Assembly: GCF_001296045.1 (NCBI RefSeq)
Contig: NZ_LJHS01000045.1
Location: 81,587 to 145,586, forward strand
DNA length: 64,000 bases
Reading direction: 5' to 3'
DNA from: Rhizobium sp. AAP43
GTDB lineage: Bacteria > Pseudomonadota > Alphaproteobacteria > Rhizobiales > Rhizobiaceae
The notes beneath the pieces are model-generated. The model was not told the origin of the DNA. It saw only the letters and a program-made list of their open reading frames with translations, and made no database searches. This document shows positions 51,246 to 58,921 of the stretch, piece after piece; the stretch's first letter is position 1; the number at the start of each line of letters is the position of its first letter. Made by a program: the position numbers and the translations under genes.

Positions 51246-51441
51246 GTCGTATCTCCTCTTGAATGTGCCGGGACCCGGCGTGTTCGGTAAAAGACTTAGC
51301 GCAAACTGGCGGCACGACCAGCCCCGTGGGCGGCAACGCAGTGTTCACCCGAACGATGCCTTCGCTTCTCATCGCCGTCACAAACCGCTAGGACAACAGC
51401 CTCTCAATCCTTAGACCCCGAAATCTCTGAAGGACCTTCCG

Positions 51442-52227
51442 ATGAGCGACACCATCCAGACTGCAGCCATGCTCGCCATCGGCGACGAACTCCTGTCCGG
51501 CCGGACCAAAGACAAGAATATCGGCCATCTCGCCGATCTCCTGACGGTCGCAGGCATCGATCTCAAGGAAGTCCGCATCGTCTCCGACGAAGAAGAGGCG
51601 ATCGTCGAGGCGCTCAATGCACTGCGCGCCCGCTATACCTATGTGTTCACCTCGGGCGGCATTGGCCCGACGCATGACGACATCACCGCCGATGCTGTGT
51701 CGAAAGCCTTTGGCCTGCCCTGCCTGCATGACCCGGATGCGATGAAACTGCTCGGCGACATGTATGCCGGGCGCGGGCTCGAATTCACCGAGGCGCGCCA
51801 GCGCATGGCCCGGATGCCGCAAGGGAGCCGCCACATCCCGAACCCGGTCTCCACCGCCCCCGGCTTCATCATCGGCAATGTCCATGTCATGGCGGGCGTG
51901 CCGCAGGTCTTCCAGGCCATGATCGCGCATGTCATCGGGACGCTGCCGGCCGGTCGCCGCGTCTTGTCACGCTCGATTGCCTGCCCCTTTGGCGAAGGGG
52001 ATATCGGCACGGCCCTCGGCGCCATCCAGAAGGCCCATCCCGAGACCTCGATCGGCTCCTACCCGCATTTCGACGGCCTGCGCTTTTCCACCGAATTGAT
52101 CGTGCGTGCCCGTGATCAGGCGGTCGTGGATGCGGCAGCCCACGATGTCGAGGCGATGATCGAAGCGATCAGGGCCGAGAAAAACGCCGCGTCAAAGCTC
52201 GATCTCGGCACCGGCGAAGTCGCCTGA
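51442..52227 (+). CDS. CinA-type molybdopterin-binding domain protein
   Basis: The 261-residue product consists of the MoCF-like domain of competence/damage-inducible protein CinA: AAMLAIGDELLSGRTKDKNI and VFTSGGIGPTHDDITADAVS. The C-terminal nicotinamide-nucleotide amidase domain is absent, so it is the short stand-alone form common in Rhizobiales. AAGGA lies seven bases before the ATG. Confidence 0.92.
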   Translation: MSDTIQTAAMLAIGDELLSGRTKDKNIGHLADLLTVAGIDLKEVRIVSDEEEAIVEALNALRARYTYVFTSGGIGPTHDDITADAVSKAFGLPCLHDPDAMKLLGDMYAGRGLEFTEARQRMARMPQGSRHIPNPVSTAPGFIIGNVHVMAGVPQVFQAMIAHVIGTLPAGRRVLSRSIACPFGEGDIGTALGAIQKAHPETSIGSYPHFDGLRFSTELIVRARDQAVVDAAAHDVEAMIEAIRAEKNAASKLDLGTGEVA

Positions 52228-52243
52228 CAAAGGGAGAACCGCC

Positions 52244-52257
52244 TTGACCAAGGTCAA
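52244..52257 (+). promoter_or_regulatory. FNR/FixK-type box upstream of the universal stress gene
   Basis: TTGACCAAGGTCAA is a perfect palindrome fitting the FNR/FixK pattern TTGAY-N4-RTCAA. A -10-like CATAGT lies at 52280-52285, which would put transcription start near 52292, about 41 bases from the centre of the box: the class II activator position. The palindrome extends to an 11-bp stem (52239-52262). Confidence 0.6.
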
Positions 52258-52330
52258 GGCGGAACCCGGCCATGACCGTCATAGTTGTCCCCATGCCGGC
52301 CACGAACCGGCGCTGCAAAGGGAGACTGCC

Positions 52331-53173
52331 ATGACCTATCGCACGCTACTCGCCATTCTCGACACGCCGAAGGACGCCCGCCAAGTCATCGATTTCGCAG
52401 CAGCCCTCGCCAACCGTTCCGGTGCACATGTGATCGGCGCGCATGCCGAGGCCATGGCCATGGTGCCGATGGTGGCGCCGATGGAAATCCCCGATCCGGC
52501 GACCGTTCAGGCGCTGCAAGACATGGCGCATCACGAGACCGAAACGGTCGAGAAGATCTTTCGCGACATGGCCACGCGCGAAGGGCTTTCGCATGAGTGG
52601 CGCAGCTTCGTGACCTCTTCCGGCATCAACTCGGCCTCCCTGATCGAGAGCGCGCGCAGCGCCGATCTGGTGATTGCCGCCCAGGGCGAAGGCGGATTGC
52701 TCAGCGAGACCCGCTCGGAGCTTGAAAGCTTCCTGTTCGAGAGCGGTCGCCCCGTTCTCCTCATTCCCTATATCCTCAAGGAACCGCGCCCCATCCGCCG
52801 GGTCCTCATTGCCTGGAACGGCTCGCGTGAGGCCGCACGCGCCACTTTCGATGCCCTGCCCTTCCTCAAGGAGGCCGAAGAGGTCGAGATCTTCAGCGTC
52901 GACCCGCCGGAGACACCGGCTCAGTCAGCCGCCATGGCCGGCGCCGAGATTGCGGCTGCGCTTGCCCGCCATGGGATCAAGGTCACGGTCACCTGCCAGG
53001 AAAAGACGGGGCTTTCCCCCGCGGCGGCCATCGAGAACCGGCTGTCGGACAGCTCCATCGATCTTCTCGTCATGGGCGCCTATGGCAACAAGCGCTGGTG
53101 GGAAGTCCTGTTTGGTGGCGTTACCCGCACCATTCTTGATTCGATGACGGCGTTGACGCTTCTGTCGCGTTGA
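52331..53173 (+). CDS. Universal stress protein, tandem Usp domains
   Basis: The 280-residue product has two Usp domains. The first opens TYRTLLAILDTPKDARQVID. The second opens RRVLIAWNGSREAARATFDA and ends with the ATP-binding loop VMGAYGNKRWWEVLFGGVTR. GGGAG precedes the ATG at 52331. An FNR/FixK-type box upstream suggests induction under low oxygen. Confidence 0.9.
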   Translation: MTYRTLLAILDTPKDARQVIDFAAALANRSGAHVIGAHAEAMAMVPMVAPMEIPDPATVQALQDMAHHETETVEKIFRDMATREGLSHEWRSFVTSSGINSASLIESARSADLVIAAQGEGGLLSETRSELESFLFESGRPVLLIPYILKEPRPIRRVLIAWNGSREAARATFDALPFLKEAEEVEIFSVDPPETPAQSAAMAGAEIAAALARHGIKVTVTCQEKTGLSPAAAIENRLSDSSIDLLVMGAYGNKRWWEVLFGGVTRTILDSMTALTLLSR

Positions 53174-53385
53174 CAGCGCCCCACTTTCGGCGCGGTGCCC
53201 GGGTCTTGCCAGTCGCGGCCAATTGCCGTTAATAGCTCGGCCAATGTCGGGAGCCCTGCGGGGCGAATTCCGCGCGGTCCATTGCCGCGCGGACAGCGTT
53301 TTCGGCCCGTTCTTGCGGTCGCTCCCGTCGAAGACGCCATTCTAACGCGCCGATGACAGGTGCGCCCAAGCGGAGCCAAACGCCG

Positions 53386-53883
53386 ATGTCCCTTCCCGAT
53401 AAAGCCTTTCCCGTTTCCTGGGACCAGTTCCACCGCGATGCCCGTGCGCTTGCCTGGCGTCTTGCCGGTCTCGGCCAGGAGTTCCGTGCCATCGTCTGCA
53501 TCACCCGCGGCGGCCTGGTCCCGGCGGCGATCATCTCGCGCGAGCTCAATATTCGCCTGATCGAAACGGTCTGCGTCGCGTCCTACCACGACTATGTCAA
53601 CCAGGGTGAAATGAACCTGCTCAAGGGCATCACGCCCGAGCTGATGGAAAATGGCGGCGAAGGCGTGCTCGTCGTTGACGACCTGACGGATACCGGCAAG
53701 ACGGCGCTGGAAGTGCGTCAGATGATGCCCAAGGCGCATTTTGCCTGCGTCTATGCCAAGCCTAAGGGCGTACCGACGATCGATACCTTCGTTACCGAAG
53801 TCAGTCAGGACACCTGGATCTACTTCCCCTGGGACATGGGCTTCACCTATCAGGAACCGATTGCCAAGGGTTCCAAGGGCTAA
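53386..53883 (+). CDS. gpt: Xanthine phosphoribosyltransferase
   Basis: This salvages xanthine and guanine with PRPP. The 165-residue product has [20 protein letters not shown] and the PRPP-binding loop [17 protein letters not shown], then IYFPWDMGF near the C-terminus, diagnostic of Gpt. The start at 53386 has GGAG eleven bases upstream; 53353 is also open. It ends at a strong terminator. Confidence 0.94.
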   Translation: MSLPDKAFPVSWDQFHRDARALAWRLAGLGQEFRAIVCITRGGLVPAAIISRELNIRLIETVCVASYHDYVNQGEMNLLKGITPELMENGGEGVLVVDDLTDTGKTALEVRQMMPKAHFACVYAKPKGVPTIDTFVTEVSQDTWIYFPWDMGFTYQEPIAKGSKG

Positions 53884-53918
53884 GGCAGCTTGTGAATACA
53901 GGATCCGATGGATCACTC

Positions 53919-53943
53919 AGAACCCGCGCATGGCGCGGGTTCT
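53919..53943 (+). terminator. Terminator of gpt
   Basis: AGAACCCGCGC and GCGCGGGTTCT form an 11-bp perfect stem with a three-base loop, followed by TTTCGTTTC. Confidence 0.9.
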
Positions 53944-53980
53944 TTTCGTTTCAGAGCCCTCATCGGTCATCGGTCACCGG

Positions 53981-54514
53981 TCAGGCCGGCAGGCGACGAT
54001 CATATTCGCCCTTCAGGCGCAGCCAGCCGTCCCAGAACGGTTCCGCCCGTCCACCCGAAAGCGTCGCCGCCAGAATGTCGAGATGCATGTGCCAGCCTGC
54101 ACCGACCATCAAGAGATTGGCCCGATCGGTGATCCGACGATGGGTCACGGTGAGCAGAACCGCGTCCCCCTCGGGCCGAAGGTCGAAACTGACTTCTCCA
54201 CTCTCGCCCCAGGTAAAGACGAGCCGCTTTTCCGCCTGGAGTTCCAGAACGCGGCTCGTCATGCGCATCTCTTCGGCAAAACCGTCCGGCCGTGCCCCAG
54301 GCGGCTCGGTCAATTCGTCATTGCGCCAGACAAGTTCGAACGTCGCGCCGGCCTTCTGCTCCATGGCGCCGTCAGCCAGCCATTTGCGACGCTTGTCGGC
54401 GTCGATCAGATAGGCCCAGATCCGCGAGGCCGGTCCCGGCAAAAGCCGCTCGATCACCAGCGTCGCCGGTTCCGCAAGCCGGCCATAGGGGTGGACTGCA
54501 AGTCTTTCGGTCAT
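53981..54514 (-). CDS. SRPBCC/AHSA1-family protein
   Basis: The 177-residue product has the START-like fold of AHSA1 proteins: TLVIERLLPGPASRIWAYLI, DADKRRKWLADGAM and the beta-hairpin AEKRLVFTWGE. The ligand is unknown. It starts two bases after the ArsR stop, so the two are cotranscribed. This ArsR-plus-AHSA1 pair is a recurrent arrangement. Confidence 0.88.
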   Translation of the reverse strand: MTERLAVHPYGRLAEPATLVIERLLPGPASRIWAYLIDADKRRKWLADGAMEQKAGATFELVWRNDELTEPPGARPDGFAEEMRMTSRVLELQAEKRLVFTWGESGEVSFDLRPEGDAVLLTVTHRRITDRANLLMVGAGWHMHLDILAATLSGGRAEPFWDGWLRLKGEYDRRLPA

Positions 54515-54516
54515 TC

Positions 54517-54876
54517 TCAGTCTCCATCCGTTTTTGGGGATAATGCGGCATCCTCCGCTCGGAGAAGCCGTTCGAGAACATCCAGCCGGCCGGTCCAGAA
54601 GCGCTCATAGGCACTCAGCCACTGGTGAGCGCTGGCCATCGGCTCCGGCTCCAGTCGGCAGAGATGGGTTCGCCCCCGAACCTCGCGGCGCAGCAGGCCA
54701 GCGGCTTCCAGCACCTTGATATGTTTGGAGGCTGCGGCGAGCGACATGGCATAGGGCTCGGCCAGTTCGCTGACCGTTCGGGTGCCATCCGCAAGATCGG
54801 CCAGCATCCGACGACGCGTCGGGTCGCCGAGGGCATGAAAAACTCTATCGAGTGACAAAGATGTTTGCTCAACCAT
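54517..54876 (-). CDS. ArsR-family transcriptional regulator
   Basis: The 119-residue product has an ArsR winged helix (VFHALGDPTRRRMLADLADG; AEPYAMSLAAASKHIKVLEA). No metal-binding cysteine pair is visible, so it is probably not an arsenic or metal sensor. The ATG at 54876 lies inside the first operator and has no ribosome site. A TTG at 54912 is in frame but falls in the second operator. It leads the operon with the AHSA1-like gene. Confidence 0.9.
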   Translation of the reverse strand: MVEQTSLSLDRVFHALGDPTRRRMLADLADGTRTVSELAEPYAMSLAAASKHIKVLEAAGLLRREVRGRTHLCRLEPEPMASAHQWLSAYERFWTGRLDVLERLLRAEDAALSPKTDGD

Positions 54877-54884
54877 ACGGTTGA
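54869..54884. promoter_or_regulatory. ArsR operator 1, over the start codon
   Basis: TCAACC-ATAC-GGTTGA is a perfect six-base inverted repeat covering the arsR ATG. Confidence 0.7.
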
Positions 54885-54886
54885 AT

Positions 54887-54914
54887 ATGCGTGGCGCGCC
54901 GATAATTGTCAACC
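54887..54914 (-). promoter_or_regulatory. Promoter of the arsR operon, apparently leaderless
   Basis: On the minus strand TTGACA is followed after 17 bases by CATATT, then about seven bases to the arsR ATG. Transcription would begin at or next to the start codon, which also lacks a Shine-Dalgarno sequence. Edges are approximate. Confidence 0.5.
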
Positions 54915-54924
54915 AAATGGTTGA
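54909..54924. promoter_or_regulatory. ArsR operator 2
   Basis: TCAACCA-AA-TGGTTGA is a perfect seven-base inverted repeat, sharing its arms with operator 1 and centred 40 bases away. The TTGACA -35 element overlaps it. Confidence 0.7.
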
Positions 54925-54941
54925 ACATTATCGATTGCCGC

Positions 54942-55112
54942 TCAAAGGCTCAGGCCACCGACCATACCGCTAACCACCGCCAGGAAGATCGCACCCCAGA
55001 AAAGCGACCATCCCGAGAAGACCTTGCCCCGCCAGGAGCCGGGCCGTTCCTGCCCGCGATAGGCCGTCTCTTGATCCGTTTCGCCATAATGCTCTTTCGG
55101 TTCGTCCGACAT
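54942..55112 (-). CDS. Small single-span membrane protein (56 residues)
   Basis: AAAGGGAAAG precedes ATGATG (55115/55112). The product is MSDEPKEHYGETDQETAYRG followed by a basic stretch and one membrane helix (WSLFWGAIFLAVVSGMVGGL). It is divergent from the DUF1206 gene, 144 bases away, and downstream reads towards arsR. Unknown family. Confidence 0.6.
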   Translation of the reverse strand: MSDEPKEHYGETDQETAYRGQERPGSWRGKVFSGWSLFWGAIFLAVVSGMVGGLSL

Positions 55113-55256
55113 CATCTTTCCCTTTCGTCGTCGCCAGCCTGAAGGCGCAACAGCCGAACAGCGTCTGGGTTCCGCCCACACCGTGAAACTCAGGCCAAAC
55201 GCCGTGGAACCGAGCCCCCTCTCCTCCGTTTCTGACGCAGGACATGGAGAGGCATC

Positions 55257-56090
55257 ATGCAAACTCAATCGAAATTCGGCTGGATGGCACGGACCGGTTA
55301 CAGCGCCCGTGGCATCGTATTTGTGCTGATCGCCGCGCTCGCGCTCGCCTCCGGCATCGCAGGCGGGCAACCGGACACGCAGTCTGCCTTCAGGGCACTG
55401 CTCAGCCAACCCTTCGGGCGGGTCTGGATTGGCCTTGTCGGGCTTGGCCTTGCAGGATTTGTCATCTGGCGTCTTGCCCAGTCATTGGCAAATGCAGACG
55501 GGCAGGACGACGATGCCAAAGGCTATCTGATCCGAGCGGCGCTGTTCGGAAGCGCCATCACCTATGCAGGGCTTGCCGTGACGGCTCTCACCCTGGCATT
55601 GCAACTCGGCGGCGATAGCGGATCGGGCGGCGAGCGGGGACTGGCCGCCTGGATCATGGCACAGCCCTTTGGCCGTTATCTGGCCGGTCTCATCGGGCTT
55701 GGCTTTATGATCGGCGGGGCGGTGACAGCGGCCAAGGGGATCAAACGCAGTTTCGGGAAATATCTCGATCTCGACGCAAACCGGAACACGCCGGCCGTAC
55801 TGATCTCCATCTACGGCCTTGTCGCTCGTGGCGTGGTCTTCGCCATCATCGGTGCCTTTTTTGTCTATGCCGCCTTTAAGATCGATCCCGGACAGGCTGG
55901 GGGCATGGCAGAGGCACTCGCCTGGGTCCGCCAATTGCCCTTTGGCGGCGTGATCTATGGGATCGTGGCTCTCGGCCTTGGGGCGTTTGGCCTCTACAAT
56001 TTCGTCGAGGCGCGCTACCGCCGGATCCGCACGCCGAGTGCCGGCGATCTCCGACAAGAACTGATGCCGCAAAGGCCGGGCTTGCTGTGA
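55257..56090 (+). CDS. DUF1206 membrane protein
   Basis: The 277-residue product has six predicted membrane helices in three repeated pairs. Each repeat begins G-Y-x-A-R-G or similar (MARTGYSARGIVFVLIAALA; YLIRAALFGSAITYAGLAV; LISIYGLVARGVVFAIIGAF) and ends with QPFGR or LPFGG. This is the DUF1206 pattern. The function is unknown. Confidence 0.9.
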   Translation: MQTQSKFGWMARTGYSARGIVFVLIAALALASGIAGGQPDTQSAFRALLSQPFGRVWIGLVGLGLAGFVIWRLAQSLANADGQDDDAKGYLIRAALFGSAITYAGLAVTALTLALQLGGDSGSGGERGLAAWIMAQPFGRYLAGLIGLGFMIGGAVTAAKGIKRSFGKYLDLDANRNTPAVLISIYGLVARGVVFAIIGAFFVYAAFKIDPGQAGGMAEALAWVRQLPFGGVIYGIVALGLGAFGLYNFVEARYRRIRTPSAGDLRQELMPQRPGLL

Positions 56091-56097
56091 TACAAAG

Positions 56098-56123
56098 AAG
56101 GCGCCGCAGCGATGCGGCGCCTT
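56098..56123. terminator. Bidirectional terminator between DUF1206 and the chemoreceptor
   Basis: AAGGCGCCGCA and TGCGGCGCCTT form an 11-bp perfect stem with a four-base loop, then TTATC. The two genes converge here. Confidence 0.88.
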
Positions 56124-56171
56124 TTATCATGCGTCTATGGGCTCCGGTCATCGACCAGACCCGGGAACGGA

Positions 56172-58082
56172 TCAGGCAGCGGTCCTGTAGGAGGACGATC
56201 CCTGGGTCGCGCCGCCGTCCAGCTTGAACTGGGCGAGCTGGGCCTGCAGCTGACGGGCTTCGCCGGCCAGAACCTGGCTGGCAGCCGTGGTTTCCTCGAC
56301 CATGGCAGCGTTCTGCTGGGTCATCTGGTCCATGTGATTGACCGAGCTGTTGATCTCGCCAAGCGCCATGGACTGTTCCTGCGAAGCACGCGCGATGGTC
56401 ACCACGTGATCGTTGACACGGTTGACCAGATCTTCGATCTCACGCAGCGCGTCACCGGTCGACAGCACGAGCGAAACGCCGCCCTTCACTTCCTCGGCCG
56501 AGGTGTTGATCAGGGTCTTGATCTCCTTGGCAGCATTGGCCGAACGCTGAGCCAGTTCGCGAACTTCCTGGGCAACGACGGCGAAACCGCGACCAGCTTC
56601 ACCGGCACGCGCAGCTTCGACGCCAGCGTTGAGCGCCAATAGGTTGGTCTGGAAGGCGATCTCGTCGATGACCGAGATGATCTGGCTGATACGCTGCGAG
56701 GACTGTTCGATACGGCCCATGGCATCGATCGCGTTGCGAACGATGTCGCCCGACTTGCCGGCGCTGTTCTTCGTCTCGCTGACCATGTGCGAGGCTTCCT
56801 TGGCGCGTTCGGTCGAGGTCTTCACCGTGGTGGTGATTTCCTCAAGCGCTGCAGCCGTCTCTTCGAGCGAGGCTGCCTGCTGTTCGGTCCGGCGGGCCAG
56901 CTGGTTGGCGGCCGAAGACAGTTCACCGGAATTGCCGGTGATCGTGCCAGCCGCATGCAGGATATTCTGCATCGTCTGACGAAGAACGGCCATGGTCTGG
57001 TTCACATTGGCCTGCAGTTCGGCAAAGGCGCCCTGGAAATGGCCCTGCATGTCATGGGTGAGATCGGCATCGGCAAGGGCCGCAATGACGCGGCGAACTT
57101 CGTTGACGCCACGGTCGACATTCTCGACCAGTTCATTGACCGAACCGGCGAAACGCTGAAGATCGGCATCCTCGTAGGTTTTCGAGATGCGCTGCGAGAA
57201 GTCGCCGGCGGCGGCGGCTTTCACGATGACGCTGATCGAAGACTGCAGGTCCTTGCTCTGGGCAGTCAGAGCCGCTTCCTGCGCTTCCATGGCGCGCATC
57301 TGCTCTTCGTTTGCACGGAAGACTTCGAGCGCGCGGGCCATCTCGCCGATTTCGTCCTGGCGGTCGGTACCCGGAATGCTGCTAACGCGGCGGCCGGATG
57401 CCATGCCGGACATGACCGAGGTCAGGCTGCGGATCGGATTGACGATGCCGTTGCGGGCAATCAGGAAACTGATCGCAACACCGGCGACAATACAGATGGC
57501 CGCGGTGACGATCTGGAGCATCATGGTGAAGCTGGAAGCTGCCAGCGCATTGCCGCGCGAGGTCGCAAGCGACGTGGCGGACTGGGTCGAATATTCCTTG
57601 ACGACGGAGGTTACAGCCTTCTGGGCATCGAGCGCCTTGGCAAGCTCGGCCTTCATCACGGCAGGATCCTGGCCGGCCGGGGTCGCCGCGACAGACACCA
57701 TTTCCCGAACCTGGGCAAAGTAGGCGTCGAGGGCCGTCTTGATGCGATCGAGGATCTGGGCTTCGGTCGCATCGGCGGTTGTTGCGATCTTCGGCAGGCG
57801 AGCCAGCATTTCGCCGGCACGCTTATCGGTCTCGGCAGCAAAATCAGCCGCCTTTTCCGGTGCCATGGCCAGCTGGTAGGTCATGCGTGAAATGGCGATG
57901 ATATCGACGCGCAGGTCCATGGCTTCGCGAGCGACTTCCTCGCGGGAGCCGGTGTCGCGCAGGGCTGCTCCCAGCGAAGACAGACCGTTCGCGCCTACGG
58001 CAGCGATTGCGGCAGCCGCGACGCCCATGAGGACGACGACGAGACTCACCTTCTTCAAAATGGAAAGATTGGCAATGGCCAT
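56172..58082 (-). CDS. Methyl-accepting chemotaxis protein
   Basis: The 636-residue chemoreceptor has a first membrane helix (VSLVVVLMGVAAAAIAAVGA) and a periplasmic helical sensor of about 150 residues. A second helix (IVTAAICIVAGVAISFLIA) and a HAMP segment follow. The conserved signalling tip is IDEIAFQTNLLALNAGVEAA, then AGRGFAVVAQEVRELAQRSA. The sensor ligand is not recognisable. There is no obvious C-terminal CheR-tethering pentapeptide. Confidence 0.94.
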   Translation of the reverse strand: MAIANLSILKKVSLVVVLMGVAAAAIAAVGANGLSSLGAALRDTGSREEVAREAMDLRVDIIAISRMTYQLAMAPEKAADFAAETDKRAGEMLARLPKIATTADATEAQILDRIKTALDAYFAQVREMVSVAATPAGQDPAVMKAELAKALDAQKAVTSVVKEYSTQSATSLATSRGNALAASSFTMMLQIVTAAICIVAGVAISFLIARNGIVNPIRSLTSVMSGMASGRRVSSIPGTDRQDEIGEMARALEVFRANEEQMRAMEAQEAALTAQSKDLQSSISVIVKAAAAGDFSQRISKTYEDADLQRFAGSVNELVENVDRGVNEVRRVIAALADADLTHDMQGHFQGAFAELQANVNQTMAVLRQTMQNILHAAGTITGNSGELSSAANQLARRTEQQAASLEETAAALEEITTTVKTSTERAKEASHMVSETKNSAGKSGDIVRNAIDAMGRIEQSSQRISQIISVIDEIAFQTNLLALNAGVEAARAGEAGRGFAVVAQEVRELAQRSANAAKEIKTLINTSAEEVKGGVSLVLSTGDALREIEDLVNRVNDHVVTIARASQEQSMALGEINSSVNHMDQMTQQNAAMVEETTAASQVLAGEARQLQAQLAQFKLDGGATQGSSSYRTAA

Positions 58083-58499
58083 CAGAACAAACTCCGTCAG
58101 ACCCTCCTTCCTGGCGGGCGGCGCTCAAGGCCAAGCATGGAGTTCATTCCATACGTTCAGCTTTCAGTTCTAGCCTGCACTCGTTTCGAATTGGTTGACC
58201 GGCCAAATCCGACTGTCGCAACCGTTGCAATCCAGTGACAGTCTTTTGCTCAAACCTCACAGAACGGTCAGCAGCGCTGATATTTTTGCGCTCTGAAAAT
58301 CTCATCCCCAATTATTCCCCAGAGAATGTGGATCCGTTGCAACATGCCCGCAAAACGCCGCTTTTCCGCCGCTTTTCGTGCCATTCCTGAACGTCTTTCC
58401 TGCTTGAGGCACAAAGTCACTCACCGACGGGGTGACGCCCCTTGACGCGCTGCGTTCGAGAAAGCGCTGTGATTCCCGTCACTTCCCCGCTTTTGCCCG

Positions 58500-58508
58500 T
58501 TATCCACA
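58500..58508 (+). promoter_or_regulatory. DnaA box upstream of nrdJ
   Basis: TTATCCACA matches the DnaA consensus TTATNCACA exactly. Ribonucleotide reductase genes are known DnaA targets in E. coli; extension to this gene is inference. Confidence 0.5.
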
Positions 58509-58515
58509 CCCTGGA

Positions 58516-58531
58516 ACACAATATCTAGCGT
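58516..58531 (+). promoter_or_regulatory. Single NrdR-like box upstream of nrdJ
   Basis: ACACAATATCTAGCGT agrees with ACACWATATATWGTGT at 14 of 16 positions. It has no partner at the usual spacing. Confidence 0.5.
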
Positions 58532-58759
58532 TAATAATTCAGTCACAGACCACCCCTTGACGGAATCAACCCTTAAGATGTTAATGGATCCTGTTGCGGC
58601 GGCGACGACCCGGACATGAACGAGACCGGGTTTCATCAAACATTGTAGCAGTTTCTTTGTAGGTGGAATGGCGTTCTGAGGACGTCGCCCGCGGCAGGAA
58701 TTCTGTGCGATTTTTGACCGCCCGACAGAAGTTGGCGGGCTGGAAGTTTTTCGCTGTTG

Positions 58760-58806
58760 ATACTATATTTAGTGTTTGCAGCCACATTCTCCACCATATA
58801 GAGGGT
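58760..58806 (+). promoter_or_regulatory. Paired NrdR boxes upstream of nrdJ
   Basis: ATACTATATTTAGTGT (58760-58775) matches 14 of 16 consensus positions. CCACCATATAGAGGGT (58791-58806) matches 12 of 16. They start 31 bases apart, three helical turns, the standard NrdR geometry. NrdR represses ribonucleotide reductase genes. Confidence 0.65.
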
Positions 58807-58921
58807 CATCATCTCCGGATGAATCACCCAACGGAAGAGTTCAACGGCTGCGCGGTTTTGCGTGCGGACGAGCGGAAATTATTGCGCCGGTGAACGGCGC
58901 CAGATCGAGGGATTAAGGCAG

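Larger units (their letters stand above)
58083..58921. other. 839-base intergenic region upstream of nrdJ
   Basis: No gene is supported. The left part is the chemoreceptor promoter region. The right 430 bases hold a DnaA box, a lone NrdR-like box and a paired NrdR box, all listed separately. A hairpin CCGCC/GGCGG lies around 58718-58738. I looked for a cobalamin riboswitch, because nrdJ needs B12, and found no B12 box. Confidence 0.55.

Noticed and set aside
58663..58893. 76-codon open frame in the nrdJ upstream region
   Set aside because: It spans the NrdR boxes, has no ribosome site and its translation is not protein-like.
58560..58921. Cobalamin riboswitch upstream of B12-dependent nrdJ
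   Set aside because: I searched by eye for the B12 box and the surrounding conserved stems and found none; the NrdR boxes explain the regulation better.
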